NCBI GenBank assembly: GCA_037200985.1
Contig: JBBCGJ010000001.1
Location: 620,001 to 684,000, forward strand
Length of the DNA stretch: 64,000 nucleotides
Origin: Rhizomicrobium sp.
GTDB taxonomy: Bacteria > Pseudomonadota > Alphaproteobacteria > Micropepsales > Micropepsaceae
Direction of reading: 5' to 3'
Position 1 is the first letter of the stretch; each line of letters begins with the position of its first letter. Of the stretch, positions 54,440 to 62,856 are shown in pieces. The notes beneath the pieces were generated by a model. The model did no database searches. It had not been told where the DNA came from and saw nothing but the letters and a program-made list of their open reading frames with translations. The position numbers and the translations under genes were made by a program.

Positions 54440-55953
54440 GCGACGAGACCGTCCGCGCAGCGCTGCGATCCGACGTTCCGCTCGTTCTGGTCGAGGCGCC
54501 GGCCGGCTGTGGCAAGACGCACCAGGGCGCTGATTATGCGCACGAGGTTGCACCGTCCGTCCTAGGCCGGCTCCTCATTCTGACCCACACGCATGCCGCC
54601 TGTTCGGTCTTCGCCGAACGAACGCGAATCGGCCAATCGCGCGTCGAGATTCGCACGATCGACAGCCTTATCGCGCAGATTGCGACAGCTTATCATGTCG
54701 GGCTTGGTCTACCCGCCGATGCCACAGCCTGGGCGCGGCGAAATACGGACGGCTATGCGCAGGTTGCTCTGAAAGTGGCGAGTCTATTGGCGCGGCGCCC
54801 AATGATCGCGGCGTCCCTAGCTAAGCGTTATCCGGTCGTGATTTGCGACGAGCATCAAGACTGCAGCGGCGACCAGCACGCCCTGGGCATGGCGCTGCTG
54901 GCACACGGATCGCGGCTTCGCGTGTTCGCCGATCCGATGCAACGCATTTACAAGGAGAAAGCGCTCGCCGGTTCCAGCCCTGGCTGCGACTGGGCTGCCC
55001 TCACAAAGAAAGCGCAGGCCTATGAGCAGCTCGATACACCACACCGCTGGGAGACGGGTTGCCCGGAGCTCGGAAAATGGACCTTGCAGGCGCGCGCCGC
55101 ACTAATGTCCGGCGGAAAAGTTGATCTCCGCAATGGATTGCCGCCGAGCGTCAGCGTGGTATTTGCCGAGAATCAGGCGCAAAGAAATCTGGAATATCAT
55201 CTCGCAACCGCAGATCGGAAGCCGATCGATGCGTTCGAGAAAGCGCAGACCTCGCTCCTTGTGTTGACCCATCACAACGACACGGCGCGCTCGTTTCGCG
55301 GGTTCTTCAACCGGCGCCTTCCCCTTTGGGAAGGTCATACGCGCGCCGCCTTGGAGGGGCTGGTGGACGCTGTCGGTGCTCAGCACGGCGATGCGCCGAT
55401 GCTCGCTGCTGCGGTCGTTACGTTCATGAACGACGTTGGCAAAGGATTCAGTCCGTCTGCCTTTGGCGATCGACTCGAGAAGGAAGTTCGTGACGGCTGC
55501 ACGGCCCGAAGCAGGGGCAAGCCCGCGATCATCCAGGAGCTTGGCCGGTGCCTGCTTGCCGATCCCGATCATCGGGGTGTCGCCAACATGCTTCGCCGCC
55601 TTGCGGAACTGAAACAGTCGAATGGAGACTTCGCGGACATCGAAATGGACTGTCACAAAGAGTTCTGGGATGCGGTCCGGCTGGGCGCGTTCGACAGTAT
55701 CGACGAAGGGCTGACCGAGATCACGCATCGCCGTACCTATTCAAGGCCAAAGCCGCCGGATAAGGCGATCAGTACGATCCACAAGGCCAAGGGACTTGAA
55801 TGCGGCAGCGTCATTATTATGCCTTGCGATGCCAAGACGTTTCCCGAACGGCCGGACGCGCGCTGTCTTCTGTATGTTGCGCTCAGCCGCGCCAAGAGCC
55901 GTCTCTTGCTTGTCGTGTCGCGCAACGCTCCGAGCCCGCTCCTAGCAATTTAG
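54436..55953 (+). CDS. GajB-like UvrD/PcrA family helicase
   Basis: A 505-aa superfamily 1 helicase-like protein starting at TTG 54436 (TTGA overlap with the GajA-like gene). Walker A is EAPAGCGKTHQG (20-31), Walker B VVICDEHQDCSG (near 138), FADPMQRIY is motif III-like, STIHKAKGLECGSVII motif V and LYVALSRAKSRLLLV motif VI. Length matches GajB (about 500 aa), which associates with GajA and is activated by DNA ends. The coupling of all three genes suggests fixed stoichiometry with the Fic protein. Confidence 0.88.
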   Translation: MSDETVRAALRSDVPLVLVEAPAGCGKTHQGADYAHEVAPSVLGRLLILTHTHAACSVFAERTRIGQSRVEIRTIDSLIAQIATAYHVGLGLPADATAWARRNTDGYAQVALKVASLLARRPMIAASLAKRYPVVICDEHQDCSGDQHALGMALLAHGSRLRVFADPMQRIYKEKALAGSSPGCDWAALTKKAQAYEQLDTPHRWETGCPELGKWTLQARAALMSGGKVDLRNGLPPSVSVVFAENQAQRNLEYHLATADRKPIDAFEKAQTSLLVLTHHNDTARSFRGFFNRRLPLWEGHTRAALEGLVDAVGAQHGDAPMLAAAVVTFMNDVGKGFSPSAFGDRLEKEVRDGCTARSRGKPAIIQELGRCLLADPDHRGVANMLRRLAELKQSNGDFADIEMDCHKEFWDAVRLGAFDSIDEGLTEITHRRTYSRPKPPDKAISTIHKAKGLECGSVIIMPCDAKTFPERPDARCLLYVALSRAKSRLLLVVSRNAPSPLLAI

Positions 55954-56032
55954 GCGGCAATGCCAAGGACTTGGCGCGCGTCCCCGTATACAAAATCTGC
56001 GAGAATGCCGGACGCCGATCGATCGTCGCTGC

Positions 56033-56224
56033 TCAGCTGAGGTTCGAAAGATTTTGCCGGCCCCAGTCATGGGAATGCAGTTGTTCGCCGCCGAGCAGAT
56101 GTAGGTTCAGATGATAGATGGTCTGCGCGCTATCGGAACTGGTGTTGATCAACGGCAGGAAGCCGAACCGGTCAGTATGCTTCTGGCGCGCGAGCTTCAC
56201 CGCCAATCCAGCCATCTCAGCCAC
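56033..56224 (-). pseudogene. Truncated HIT family protein remnant
   Basis: The 63-residue frame contains FLPLINTSSDSAQTIYHLNL and HLLGGEQLHSHDWG, the C-terminal end of a HIT (histidine triad) nucleotide hydrolase, where QTxxHxHxHLLGG is conserved. The N-terminal two thirds are missing and the triad reads HLNLHLL, with Asn at the nucleophilic His position. Both facts indicate a dead fragment, probably of an old chromosomal gene disrupted by island insertion. Confidence 0.6.
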
Positions 56225-56311
56225 GACTGCCGCTGCCCGCAGAAACGGGGGTATCGTCCAGAGTTGGCATTTCGGGTTTGGCTGGACCCGCGGTGCTGGC
56301 AGCGTTTGTGC

Positions 56312-56327
56312 CGATAACTTGGAATTA
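56312..56327 (+). promoter_or_regulatory. Shared start-site motif, copy at the 947-aa gene
   Basis: CGATAACTTGGAATTA, followed by three bases and ATGG. The same 16 bases with the same spacing precede the glycosyltransferase gene on the other strand (59836-59851). GATAAC could be a -10 element for a leaderless or very short 5' leader. Confidence 0.6.
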
Positions 56328-56330
56328 TGT

Positions 56331-59174
56331 ATGGCGAGACTACTCCTAACCGGAGACGCGCCGCTTGATCGAAATATTTTTTATGACCCTTCGGAAACTG
56401 TTGGGGCGCTCCTTGCAGCCGTTATTGCCTTCTTTCGCGGCGAAGGTACAGCTCATCTTCTGTTGAGCGCCGGGGAAGGATTGAATTCAAGACAAATTCT
56501 CTTGAAGGCTCTTCAGTTGGCGCCTTCATTGCTCGGCTTCGATTTACGCACTTTTTGGGTAAGCGCGGCGCGCGGAGATCGGCAGGACGATGTTTTGAAG
56601 CAAGTCTACCGGCACCTTTCGAAAACGTGGCTCGAATATCTGCCAATCCGAAGCCTCAGCCCGGATATCAATTTTCTTGAAGAAGCGACCGAACCTGGCC
56701 GCCACGTCGATCGCATCCATTCGATCCTATCGCGACTTTCGTCTAGCAATCTCGTATTTGTCGCCGATCTAACTAAGTGGCGCTCGGATCAGGAGACTAC
56801 ACGCGATTATCGCGAAACGCTTGAACGGATCGCATCGCGCACACTCGTTAGAAATTGCTTATTCATAACAATTGTTCACCAGGCACAATCGCGGCAGGCT
56901 AAGGGTAGATCGGGCATTATCGAGATCCCCGAAGTCGAAGCCCGGTTTGAAAAAAGTCTGAACAAACTCCTGAGAGCGCGTCGTCGGGGAAACGGCGAAT
57001 TGAGGAGTCTCCCATCTCAGCGTGTGCAGTACGAACGCATATTGGCGCCATGGTACGCATATGGCCGACCGATCGCAGGATCACGCTCCGAATTTCTTAC
57101 GGAGCAGATACCCGCGACGGCAGATACCATAAAGCTATTGCTCCAAGAAGATCTGATCTATCCCTTGATAGCGGACGGCTATTCTCTGACGGTCGACGGG
57201 CTTCAAGCCGCGTCGCACGATCTTAAAGCGGCGCGCCAACAGGCCAGCCAATTAGCCGACATAGCGCCAAACGTATTGCGAATTATGGACTTCATGCCGC
57301 CCGAAAGGTTATCCGAAGTGCGATCTGATGTTCAGCGACTTCTCAGCAATGACCCAACGCCGTCCACACTGTTGAGGATGATTGCTGCCGTCATGGCGCC
57401 TGAATCTGGTGCCGCGGAATGGCAAAGCCGCCTGCTCGAATACCTGTCGGCGCCAAAAACACTCCGACAGGATTCGGAGCTGGTAAGAAACGGTTCATAC
57501 TCGCGCATCGCCATAAATTATCTCGGCCAGGCTCTTCTGGCGAATGCTCATAAGCTCGACACCGCCCATTTTCACGCATTCGAGACAATTTCTTATCTTT
57601 ATGCCGATTCGATCGTCAACAAGACGGATGTTCACCCGAGCGATATCCTTGAAGCCTCTGGCTGGGTATACAATATTGGGTACGTGTATGACCGGGCGCA
57701 CGCGCTCGAACGCAAGACATCGATTTCCGCTCGGAAAAAGCTGCAAAGCGATGCGGCGGCTCTGTACGCGCTGACCAGAATCTACGATGCACCTCTAGGC
57801 ATGCGGTTGGAGGTTGGTTTTCTAAAAGGTCTGTATCAGTACAACATCGGGGCATTTTCCGAGTCCTCCGATACATTTTTGCTTGCGTTGCGCGAGTCGC
57901 TCGAAAACGGTTCCACAACGATAGATTCTGCAGACGATTTCGATTTATCGGCAGGGGAATTAGCGCCTTCGCTGTTTACCAACGCACTGCGATCCGCTGA
58001 ATCATGCCCGCCCGCAAAACGCGCGCAAATCTTCTTGTATCTGCGCCAACTTGACAGGCATTTCGTCCATCGCTTCGGATTTTCGATATTCAACGATGTT
58101 GTTAACTCTACGGACAATGGCGGAAAAGCCTCCTTCCGTTCCGAGCTATGGAATTTCTCGGCCAGCAGCAAACCGGACCTGGGAATCGTAAGTCACACGG
58201 CAGCGTCTGGGGACACCGCCTATTTGGGTTCTTTGATATTTCGCGAACTTAATCTCTCGGTTCGCTGCTTCTCGCCGGATTCGTTGGATGCGTTACGAAA
58301 AGTAGATAGCGATGCGCGGTATCCGTTATTGGTTTCGGGAGGTCCGGAATCTCGCTTCGGATTGGGGGATTTTATCACTGAAATGGATCCTTCAATTAAA
58401 TCTCTTTTCCAATTTATCAGCAGCGGTCCCGTCGGAATTCCAATTGAAATAGCGACGAGAAGGCCCTCTCGCACTGTATTAGCAACTTGGTCGCTCGGCG
58501 ACAGTGTTCGCGCAACTCGCCGTTGGATTCGCAACGCAAAGGAGACACGCATGTTAGATGGCACGATCGTTCAGCAACTGCTCGACAATCCGATTGTTAG
58601 TTCAATAACGTCAAAGGTGGGCGTCAAGATCATCGACCGCTTGGTCGACGCGGCAGTTTCAGCGATCTCGAAGCGCATGACCAAAATTGGTGCGGATGTC
58701 GAGAACGACATGGCCGCGTTGAAGGCACGTATCGAGCCCGTTTTTACTGCCAAGCGAAATCAGTCGATGTCTGGCGCTTCCCCTCAGCGTGTAGCCGAAG
58801 AGGCGCTGTCGAAAGTCAGCACATTGGAGCAGCGCGCGTTGCTAGAAACCTTGAGCGGAACGCAATGGATCGTCGTTCTCGAAGACGCCCTTGACCAGCT
58901 GAGAGCTTCGAGCGTTTCTTTGGCCGAACTTCAGTCGATTCTCGAACTTCTACTCGGCGTCGCCACAAGTGCCATGGTCGAAGGATTTCGCGATGAGCGA
59001 CGCCGACAAAAGTTGATCGGCTTTCAATCGGCGTTTCGAGAGTTCATCTTCGAAACGGACAATATGTCCATTCGCGAACAGGCACGATCTGTCCGTAACA
59101 ACGAATTGGTTTCCGATCTAATGACCCGTGTCTTCACGAGCTCAACGGCATTTTTGAGTTTTCTTCGCGAGTAG
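56331..59174 (+). CDS. Uncharacterised 947-aa protein with degenerate NTPase-like N terminus
   Basis: I do not recognise the family. Residues about 20-260 have the strand-helix rhythm of a P-loop NTPase (HLLLSAGEGLNSRQILLKAL, SSNLVFVADLTKW, RNCLFITIVHQA), but no Walker lysine is visible. Residues about 360-660 are helical and repeat-like. A further alpha/beta region includes ARYPLLVSGGPESRFGLGDF, then a helical C terminus. ATG 56331 is fixed by the shared start-site motif. The gene has lower GC than the transfer region and overlaps the convergent glycosyltransferase gene by 41 bases. A STAND-like sensor is one possibility. Confidence 0.7.
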   Translation: MARLLLTGDAPLDRNIFYDPSETVGALLAAVIAFFRGEGTAHLLLSAGEGLNSRQILLKALQLAPSLLGFDLRTFWVSAARGDRQDDVLKQVYRHLSKTWLEYLPIRSLSPDINFLEEATEPGRHVDRIHSILSRLSSSNLVFVADLTKWRSDQETTRDYRETLERIASRTLVRNCLFITIVHQAQSRQAKGRSGIIEIPEVEARFEKSLNKLLRARRRGNGELRSLPSQRVQYERILAPWYAYGRPIAGSRSEFLTEQIPATADTIKLLLQEDLIYPLIADGYSLTVDGLQAASHDLKAARQQASQLADIAPNVLRIMDFMPPERLSEVRSDVQRLLSNDPTPSTLLRMIAAVMAPESGAAEWQSRLLEYLSAPKTLRQDSELVRNGSYSRIAINYLGQALLANAHKLDTAHFHAFETISYLYADSIVNKTDVHPSDILEASGWVYNIGYVYDRAHALERKTSISARKKLQSDAAALYALTRIYDAPLGMRLEVGFLKGLYQYNIGAFSESSDTFLLALRESLENGSTTIDSADDFDLSAGELAPSLFTNALRSAESCPPAKRAQIFLYLRQLDRHFVHRFGFSIFNDVVNSTDNGGKASFRSELWNFSASSKPDLGIVSHTAASGDTAYLGSLIFRELNLSVRCFSPDSLDALRKVDSDARYPLLVSGGPESRFGLGDFITEMDPSIKSLFQFISSGPVGIPIEIATRRPSRTVLATWSLGDSVRATRRWIRNAKETRMLDGTIVQQLLDNPIVSSITSKVGVKIIDRLVDAAVSAISKRMTKIGADVENDMAALKARIEPVFTAKRNQSMSGASPQRVAEEALSKVSTLEQRALLETLSGTQWIVVLEDALDQLRASSVSLAELQSILELLLGVATSAMVEGFRDERRRQKLIGFQSAFREFIFETDNMSIREQARSVRNNELVSDLMTRVFTSSTAFLSFLRE

Positions 59175-59832
59175 CAAGCCCTGCGGCATCAAGCAGAAGA
59201 TCGATCGTGTCGGCTGCCATTTTCAGATACTGTGAATGCGGTCGCAGGTAATCGACGACAGGCTCGATTTCATGCACCCTGATATCATAACCTTTGGCCA
59301 GCGCATTGATGTGAACTGCTGTATCAAAACCCCATCCGTCGCCAAACTTATTGAAGTCGATACCAGACTTGTCGACCAGATACATTCCCGAATTTAGTAG
59401 AGCGACATGCTTTAGTCCGTGAAAATAGCGGTCGACGAACGGCTTGATCACGAAATAAGTCATCGCCCAGTACTGTTGATCGTGCGGCCATTGCCCTGAG
59501 ACCAGCGACGCCTCTCGCTCGCGCGTATTCCAAAAGTCTTCAATCCAATGAGATTGGGTATTCAGAATATCGGCGTCAATTTTGAAAACCCATTTTGTCT
59601 CTGCTGCGGAAAAGCCGGCTTTCAAGGTCGCTCCGAAACCTGGCACCGAGCAATTGACAACCCGTGCGCCAGCCTTTGTCGCAAGAAGCGCAGTGTCGTC
59701 CGTGGAAGCATTGTTAGACACGATGACTTCGCGGACGAGCTTTGATTTCATGCATTCATGCACAACTTTCGATATCGTTCCGGACTCATTTCTGGCGGGA
59801 ATGACCACCGTGATCGGCGCCGTACTGACCAT
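59134..59832 (-). CDS. Glycosyltransferase family 2
   Basis: A 232-aa GT-A fold enzyme. TVVIPARNESGTISKVV, VREVIVSNNASTDDT and the metal-binding WVFKIDADIL are classical GT2 motifs. The C-terminal part GYDIRVHEIEPVVDYLRPHS carries the acceptor side. No membrane anchor is seen. ATG 59832 is preferred to TTG 59844 because the start-site motif shared with the 947-aa gene has the same 3-base spacing here. Donor and acceptor are unknown. Confidence 0.85.
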   Translation of the reverse strand: MVSTAPITVVIPARNESGTISKVVHECMKSKLVREVIVSNNASTDDTALLATKAGARVVNCSVPGFGATLKAGFSAAETKWVFKIDADILNTQSHWIEDFWNTREREASLVSGQWPHDQQYWAMTYFVIKPFVDRYFHGLKHVALLNSGMYLVDKSGIDFNKFGDGWGFDTAVHINALAKGYDIRVHEIEPVVDYLRPHSQYLKMAADTIDLLLDAAGLATREENSKMPLSS

Positions 59833-59835
59833 CGG

Positions 59836-59851
59836 TAATTCCAAGTTATCG
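59836..59851 (-). promoter_or_regulatory. Shared start-site motif, copy at the glycosyltransferase gene
   Basis: On the minus strand CGATAACTTGGAATTA, then CCG and ATGG. Identical over 16 bases to the copy at 56312 and with the same distance to the start codon. Confidence 0.6.
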
Positions 59852-59899
59852 CTAGAAGCCCCGTGCTAAAGATAACCCAAGGTTGTCGGCAAGTACAGA

Positions 59900-60793
59900 T
59901 CAGACCAGGGCGCGCATAACGTCCGCCCGTTCTAGGGCGCTCCGGAGGGCGGCGTCGCTGACGTGCGTGTATATTTGAGTCGTAGCAATGCTTGCGTGGC
60001 CGAGAAGGCGTTGAACAAACCGAATGTCGACTCCGCCCTCAAGCAGCAGAGTCGCGGCGGTGTGACGTAACATGTGCGGTGTTACTCGGCCGAGGCGCCC
60101 GCGGCGGGCCACTGAATGGAGCCTAAGGCGAAGACATTGCGGCGTGAGCTGCCGACCTCTGCGGTTTCGAAATAGGGGGGCTGTCGCTCGGTCAGGTTCG
60201 GGCAGGGTCCGAATGTGCGATGCCATCACCTTGCGGACACGACTGTTTGCGATGATGACGATCCGCTCGCGGGCGCCCTTGCCGTAGACGCTAATTTCAC
60301 CGGTGTCCGGTCGTATGTCTCTTACCCGCAAGGAACAAAGCTCGGACACGCGGAGTCCCGTTGCTGCCATTAGTGCCAGACACAGGTGCGTCGTGTCTTC
60401 GCCCGGCACTAGGTCGGATTGATGCGCGCGAGCGTTATCGAGCAATACGCGCAGTTCGTGGCGGGGAATTGCCTTCGGAAGCCTCGTCGGCATCCGAATT
60501 TTCAATTTCCACGCGCCAAATGCTTCCAGCGCAAGTGCTTCATCAGTTGCGTGAAAGAAGGCGCGAACCGATGCAAATTTGCGTTTGATCGTTGCCGGAG
60601 AATACTTTGGATCCTCCGCAATCCTGATCACGCAGTTCCGCACCGAGGTAGCCGACGGCATCTCTCCGCGTGGCATCAATGCGTCAAACTGGTGGAGGTC
60701 GTTCTCGTAAGCGTCGAGTGTATGAGACGAAAGCCTACGAACCGACCGACATCGTTCCAAATAACTATCAATCTGACTACGCAACGCACCCAT
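59900..60793 (-). CDS. Tyrosine recombinase/integrase (XerC/D-like)
   Basis: A 297-aa site-specific recombinase. The N-terminal SAM-like DNA-binding domain covers residues about 1-90. The catalytic set is complete: Arg148 (TGLRVSEL), Lys172 (GKGARE), His240-x2-Arg243 (HMLRHTAAT), His266 (LLGHASI) and Tyr275 (TQIYTHV). It lies inside the group of genes sharing the CGATAACT motif but does not carry the motif itself. It may mobilise this island or the conjugative element; no att sites were found. Confidence 0.92.
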   Translation of the reverse strand: MGALRSQIDSYLERCRSVRRLSSHTLDAYENDLHQFDALMPRGEMPSATSVRNCVIRIAEDPKYSPATIKRKFASVRAFFHATDEALALEAFGAWKLKIRMPTRLPKAIPRHELRVLLDNARAHQSDLVPGEDTTHLCLALMAATGLRVSELCSLRVRDIRPDTGEISVYGKGARERIVIIANSRVRKVMASHIRTLPEPDRATAPLFRNRRGRQLTPQCLRLRLHSVARRGRLGRVTPHMLRHTAATLLLEGGVDIRFVQRLLGHASIATTQIYTHVSDAALRSALERADVMRALV

Positions 60794-60876
60794 CTAAACC
60801 CCCAGCTTTCAAGGAGAGGGGTATCAGCAGCACTTTAATTTGAGGTTCCTAGCCAACCCTGAGGGGCACGATCTAA

Positions 60877-60899
60877 CGATAACTGTCAATTATGGAGAG
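60877..60899 (+). promoter_or_regulatory. 23-bp inverted repeat, left copy, over the GNAT-like gene start
   Basis: CGATAACTGTCAATT followed directly by ATGGAGAG. The complete 23 bases recur exactly, inverted, at 62613-62635 over the start of the methyltransferase gene. GATAAC lies where a -10 box of a leaderless transcript would be. Confidence 0.7.
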
Positions 60900-61983
60900 C
60901 TTTAGGTCCGTTCACGAGTTGCGTATGTTTGACCGCACTGCATCGGGACGGCGCGATCTGAATGCGGCGCTAGCCATTTTCGCACGCAACACTTCGCCCC
61001 TCATCCGCACGCAGATAAATCAGATTCAAGAGAAATTCGAGACGCCGGAGAGTGCGACGGGCCGCTTTTACTACGCCGGCTTCTATGCCAATGACTGCAT
61101 CGTCGGCTTCAATATGTTCGCATACTATCCGCGATCGCGCGTAATCATCGTGGATCACATGGCGCTTGAGCCGGAGCATCGCCGACATGGCTCTTTTTAC
61201 ATTTTCGCATCTCTACTTCAGCAATGGATTTTGACGAATATCCCTGACGTCTCATACGTGGTGACCGAGGTCGGCGTCGATCCGGCATTCGATCACGGGG
61301 ACATAACAGGGTCGCTTCTGGTCCGCCTGCTGCGCCAAGTTGGCTTTGGGCGCGTACATGTGAAGTACTATCTTCCGAACAACGAGCCGAAGATCTATCA
61401 GAAGAAATTCGAGGCGGCACTGATGTTGCGCGGGCTGAACCGTGTTCCTCAGGTCCGGGCCGAAGACCTGATAGATATTGTAAAGGTCATTCTATTTGAA
61501 CATGACCTAACTTGGTACCAGGACTACTTCGGCGATTTTCTGCCGCGCTATAAAGCCCATCTCTCAGAAATCCTGGCTGACATTCAGCGCCAGGTGGAGC
61601 ACGAGCCGACGATCGAGGTGAACGGAGACGCTTATGATGAACTGGGCGGCCCGGCACCAATCGCGAAGTCCGTTCTAGGCCTTCCGTTTTCGGCTTTAGG
61701 TCATTCCGTCCTCTTTGTCGTGATGCTCGCGGCTGTGACCCTCGCATCGTGGTTTCTTGGCCTTGGCCAAGGCGTCATGGCGTTCACCTTGATCGTGGTA
61801 CTGGCATATGCAGGACTAGCCGCCTTGTCCGAAGCCCGCGCACTGAACGTCTTCGACAGGCTGGGTAAAGTGACGATCGATCTGGTCGAACGCCTCAAGC
61901 CGACTTCCGGCAAAAAAAGAATCCATTATCGGCAAACTCGCCGATCCCTGGTATCAAAGTCAAAGGACGATCCAGCCAGCTAA
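60892..61983 (+). CDS. GNAT-like acetyltransferase domain protein with C-terminal membrane segments
   Basis: A 363-aa protein. Residues about 55-190 resemble a GNAT fold: VIIVDHMALEPEHRRHGSFY is the acetyl-CoA-binding beta4-alpha3 region, although the usual Q/RxxGxG/A loop is replaced by EHRRHGS. Residues about 265-315 contain two hydrophobic helices (VLFVVMLAAVTLASWFLG, MAFTLIVVLAYAGLAA). The start ATG 60892 lies inside the inverted repeat. The 3' end overlaps the convergent methyltransferase gene by 89 bases. Substrate unknown. Confidence 0.7.
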   Translation: MESFRSVHELRMFDRTASGRRDLNAALAIFARNTSPLIRTQINQIQEKFETPESATGRFYYAGFYANDCIVGFNMFAYYPRSRVIIVDHMALEPEHRRHGSFYIFASLLQQWILTNIPDVSYVVTEVGVDPAFDHGDITGSLLVRLLRQVGFGRVHVKYYLPNNEPKIYQKKFEAALMLRGLNRVPQVRAEDLIDIVKVILFEHDLTWYQDYFGDFLPRYKAHLSEILADIQRQVEHEPTIEVNGDAYDELGGPAPIAKSVLGLPFSALGHSVLFVVMLAAVTLASWFLGLGQGVMAFTLIVVLAYAGLAALSEARALNVFDRLGKVTIDLVERLKPTSGKKRIHYRQTRRSLVSKSKDDPAS

Positions 61984-62620
61984 ACTTTGCTGAGAAATTC
62001 GAGTTCCTTGTGATTTTGTACGCCAGGGCGGATGCGATGTGGGAGTAGTCGGATGCCACAATCTCGAATCCAGCCGCCTTAAGAGTCCGCAAAACATTCT
62101 TGCGGCTATACATCCAGAGTTGTTCGTCGCCCTTGTAGAAGGTGCTTACGAATGCCGCATCGGACCGGTACTTCGGGCTGAACAACAGCTCGAATGTATT
62201 GGAGAGCTCCACATGCAACAACATCGGAGCGCCGTGGGCCGCCACGCGCGCCATCTCAATTACCAGTTCGACAAGCGAGCAATAGCTTGCTACCGCACCA
62301 ACACAGATTACGGCGTCGGCGCATCCGTCGGCGAGCGGCAATTTGTGCGCATCTGCGCACACGGCCAAAGGCTGTCCGACCAAGCGATCGAAGGCGAAAT
62401 CGACTTGGATATATCTCGAACACGAAACATTCTGGCGAATTCCACCAGATCCTATGTCGATGACGACATCGGGATTGTTTAGCAGCGCCGAAAATCTTTC
62501 GATGGCGCGTTTGACGCGCGTGAGCATATACGCATGCCACCGATCTTCGTCCGAATAGATGTCGGCGACCGCATTGTATTTCGCCTGTACGCGAGCCGAG
62601 TAGTCGGCCGGTCTCTCCAT
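61895..62620 (-). CDS. Class I SAM-dependent methyltransferase
   Basis: A 241-aa protein with motif I VVIDIGSGG (near residue 55), then YIQVDFAFDRL, an acidic LAVCADAHKLPLADGCADAV typical of methyltransferase 11 enzymes, and ICVGAVASY. The C terminus TLIPGIGEFADNGFFF appears genuine although it overlaps the convergent gene. ATG 62620 lies inside the right copy of the inverted repeat. Target (small molecule, lipid or sugar) is unknown. Confidence 0.82.
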   Translation of the reverse strand: MERPADYSARVQAKYNAVADIYSDEDRWHAYMLTRVKRAIERFSALLNNPDVVIDIGSGGIRQNVSCSRYIQVDFAFDRLVGQPLAVCADAHKLPLADGCADAVICVGAVASYCSLVELVIEMARVAAHGAPMLLHVELSNTFELLFSPKYRSDAAFVSTFYKGDEQLWMYSRKNVLRTLKAAGFEIVASDYSHIASALAYKITRNSNFSAKFSWLDRPLTLIPGIGEFADNGFFFCRKSA

Positions 62621-62635
62621 AATTGACAGTTATCG
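62613..62635 (-). promoter_or_regulatory. 23-bp inverted repeat, right copy, over the methyltransferase start
   Basis: Exact inverted copy of 60877-60899. With the left copy it encloses the convergent GNAT-like/methyltransferase pair in a 1759-base unit. Confidence 0.7.
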
Positions 62636-62856
62636 GTAATTTGCCCCGACACAACTATACCTTGCATCCGTGCGCGCTGCTAGTATTCGTTTGGCCCGAT
62701 TTGCCAAATGACTAAGAAGCTAGCGCGCATCACCTTGGCGCCGTGTTGGAAGGCTTGCTAGGTCCACTGGTCCGCAATCTAGTTCTGAGCCTCTCCGCCG
62801 AACAGGCAGACTGTAGGTTACAGCCGAGGTGACGCTGAGTGGTACGAGACGCGGGC

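Larger units (their letters stand above)
55954..56330. other. Intergenic region after the Gabija-like operon
   Basis: Contains a HIT-domain gene remnant on the minus strand (56033-56224) and the start-site motif of the next gene (56312-56327). Nothing else is supported. Confidence 0.5.
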
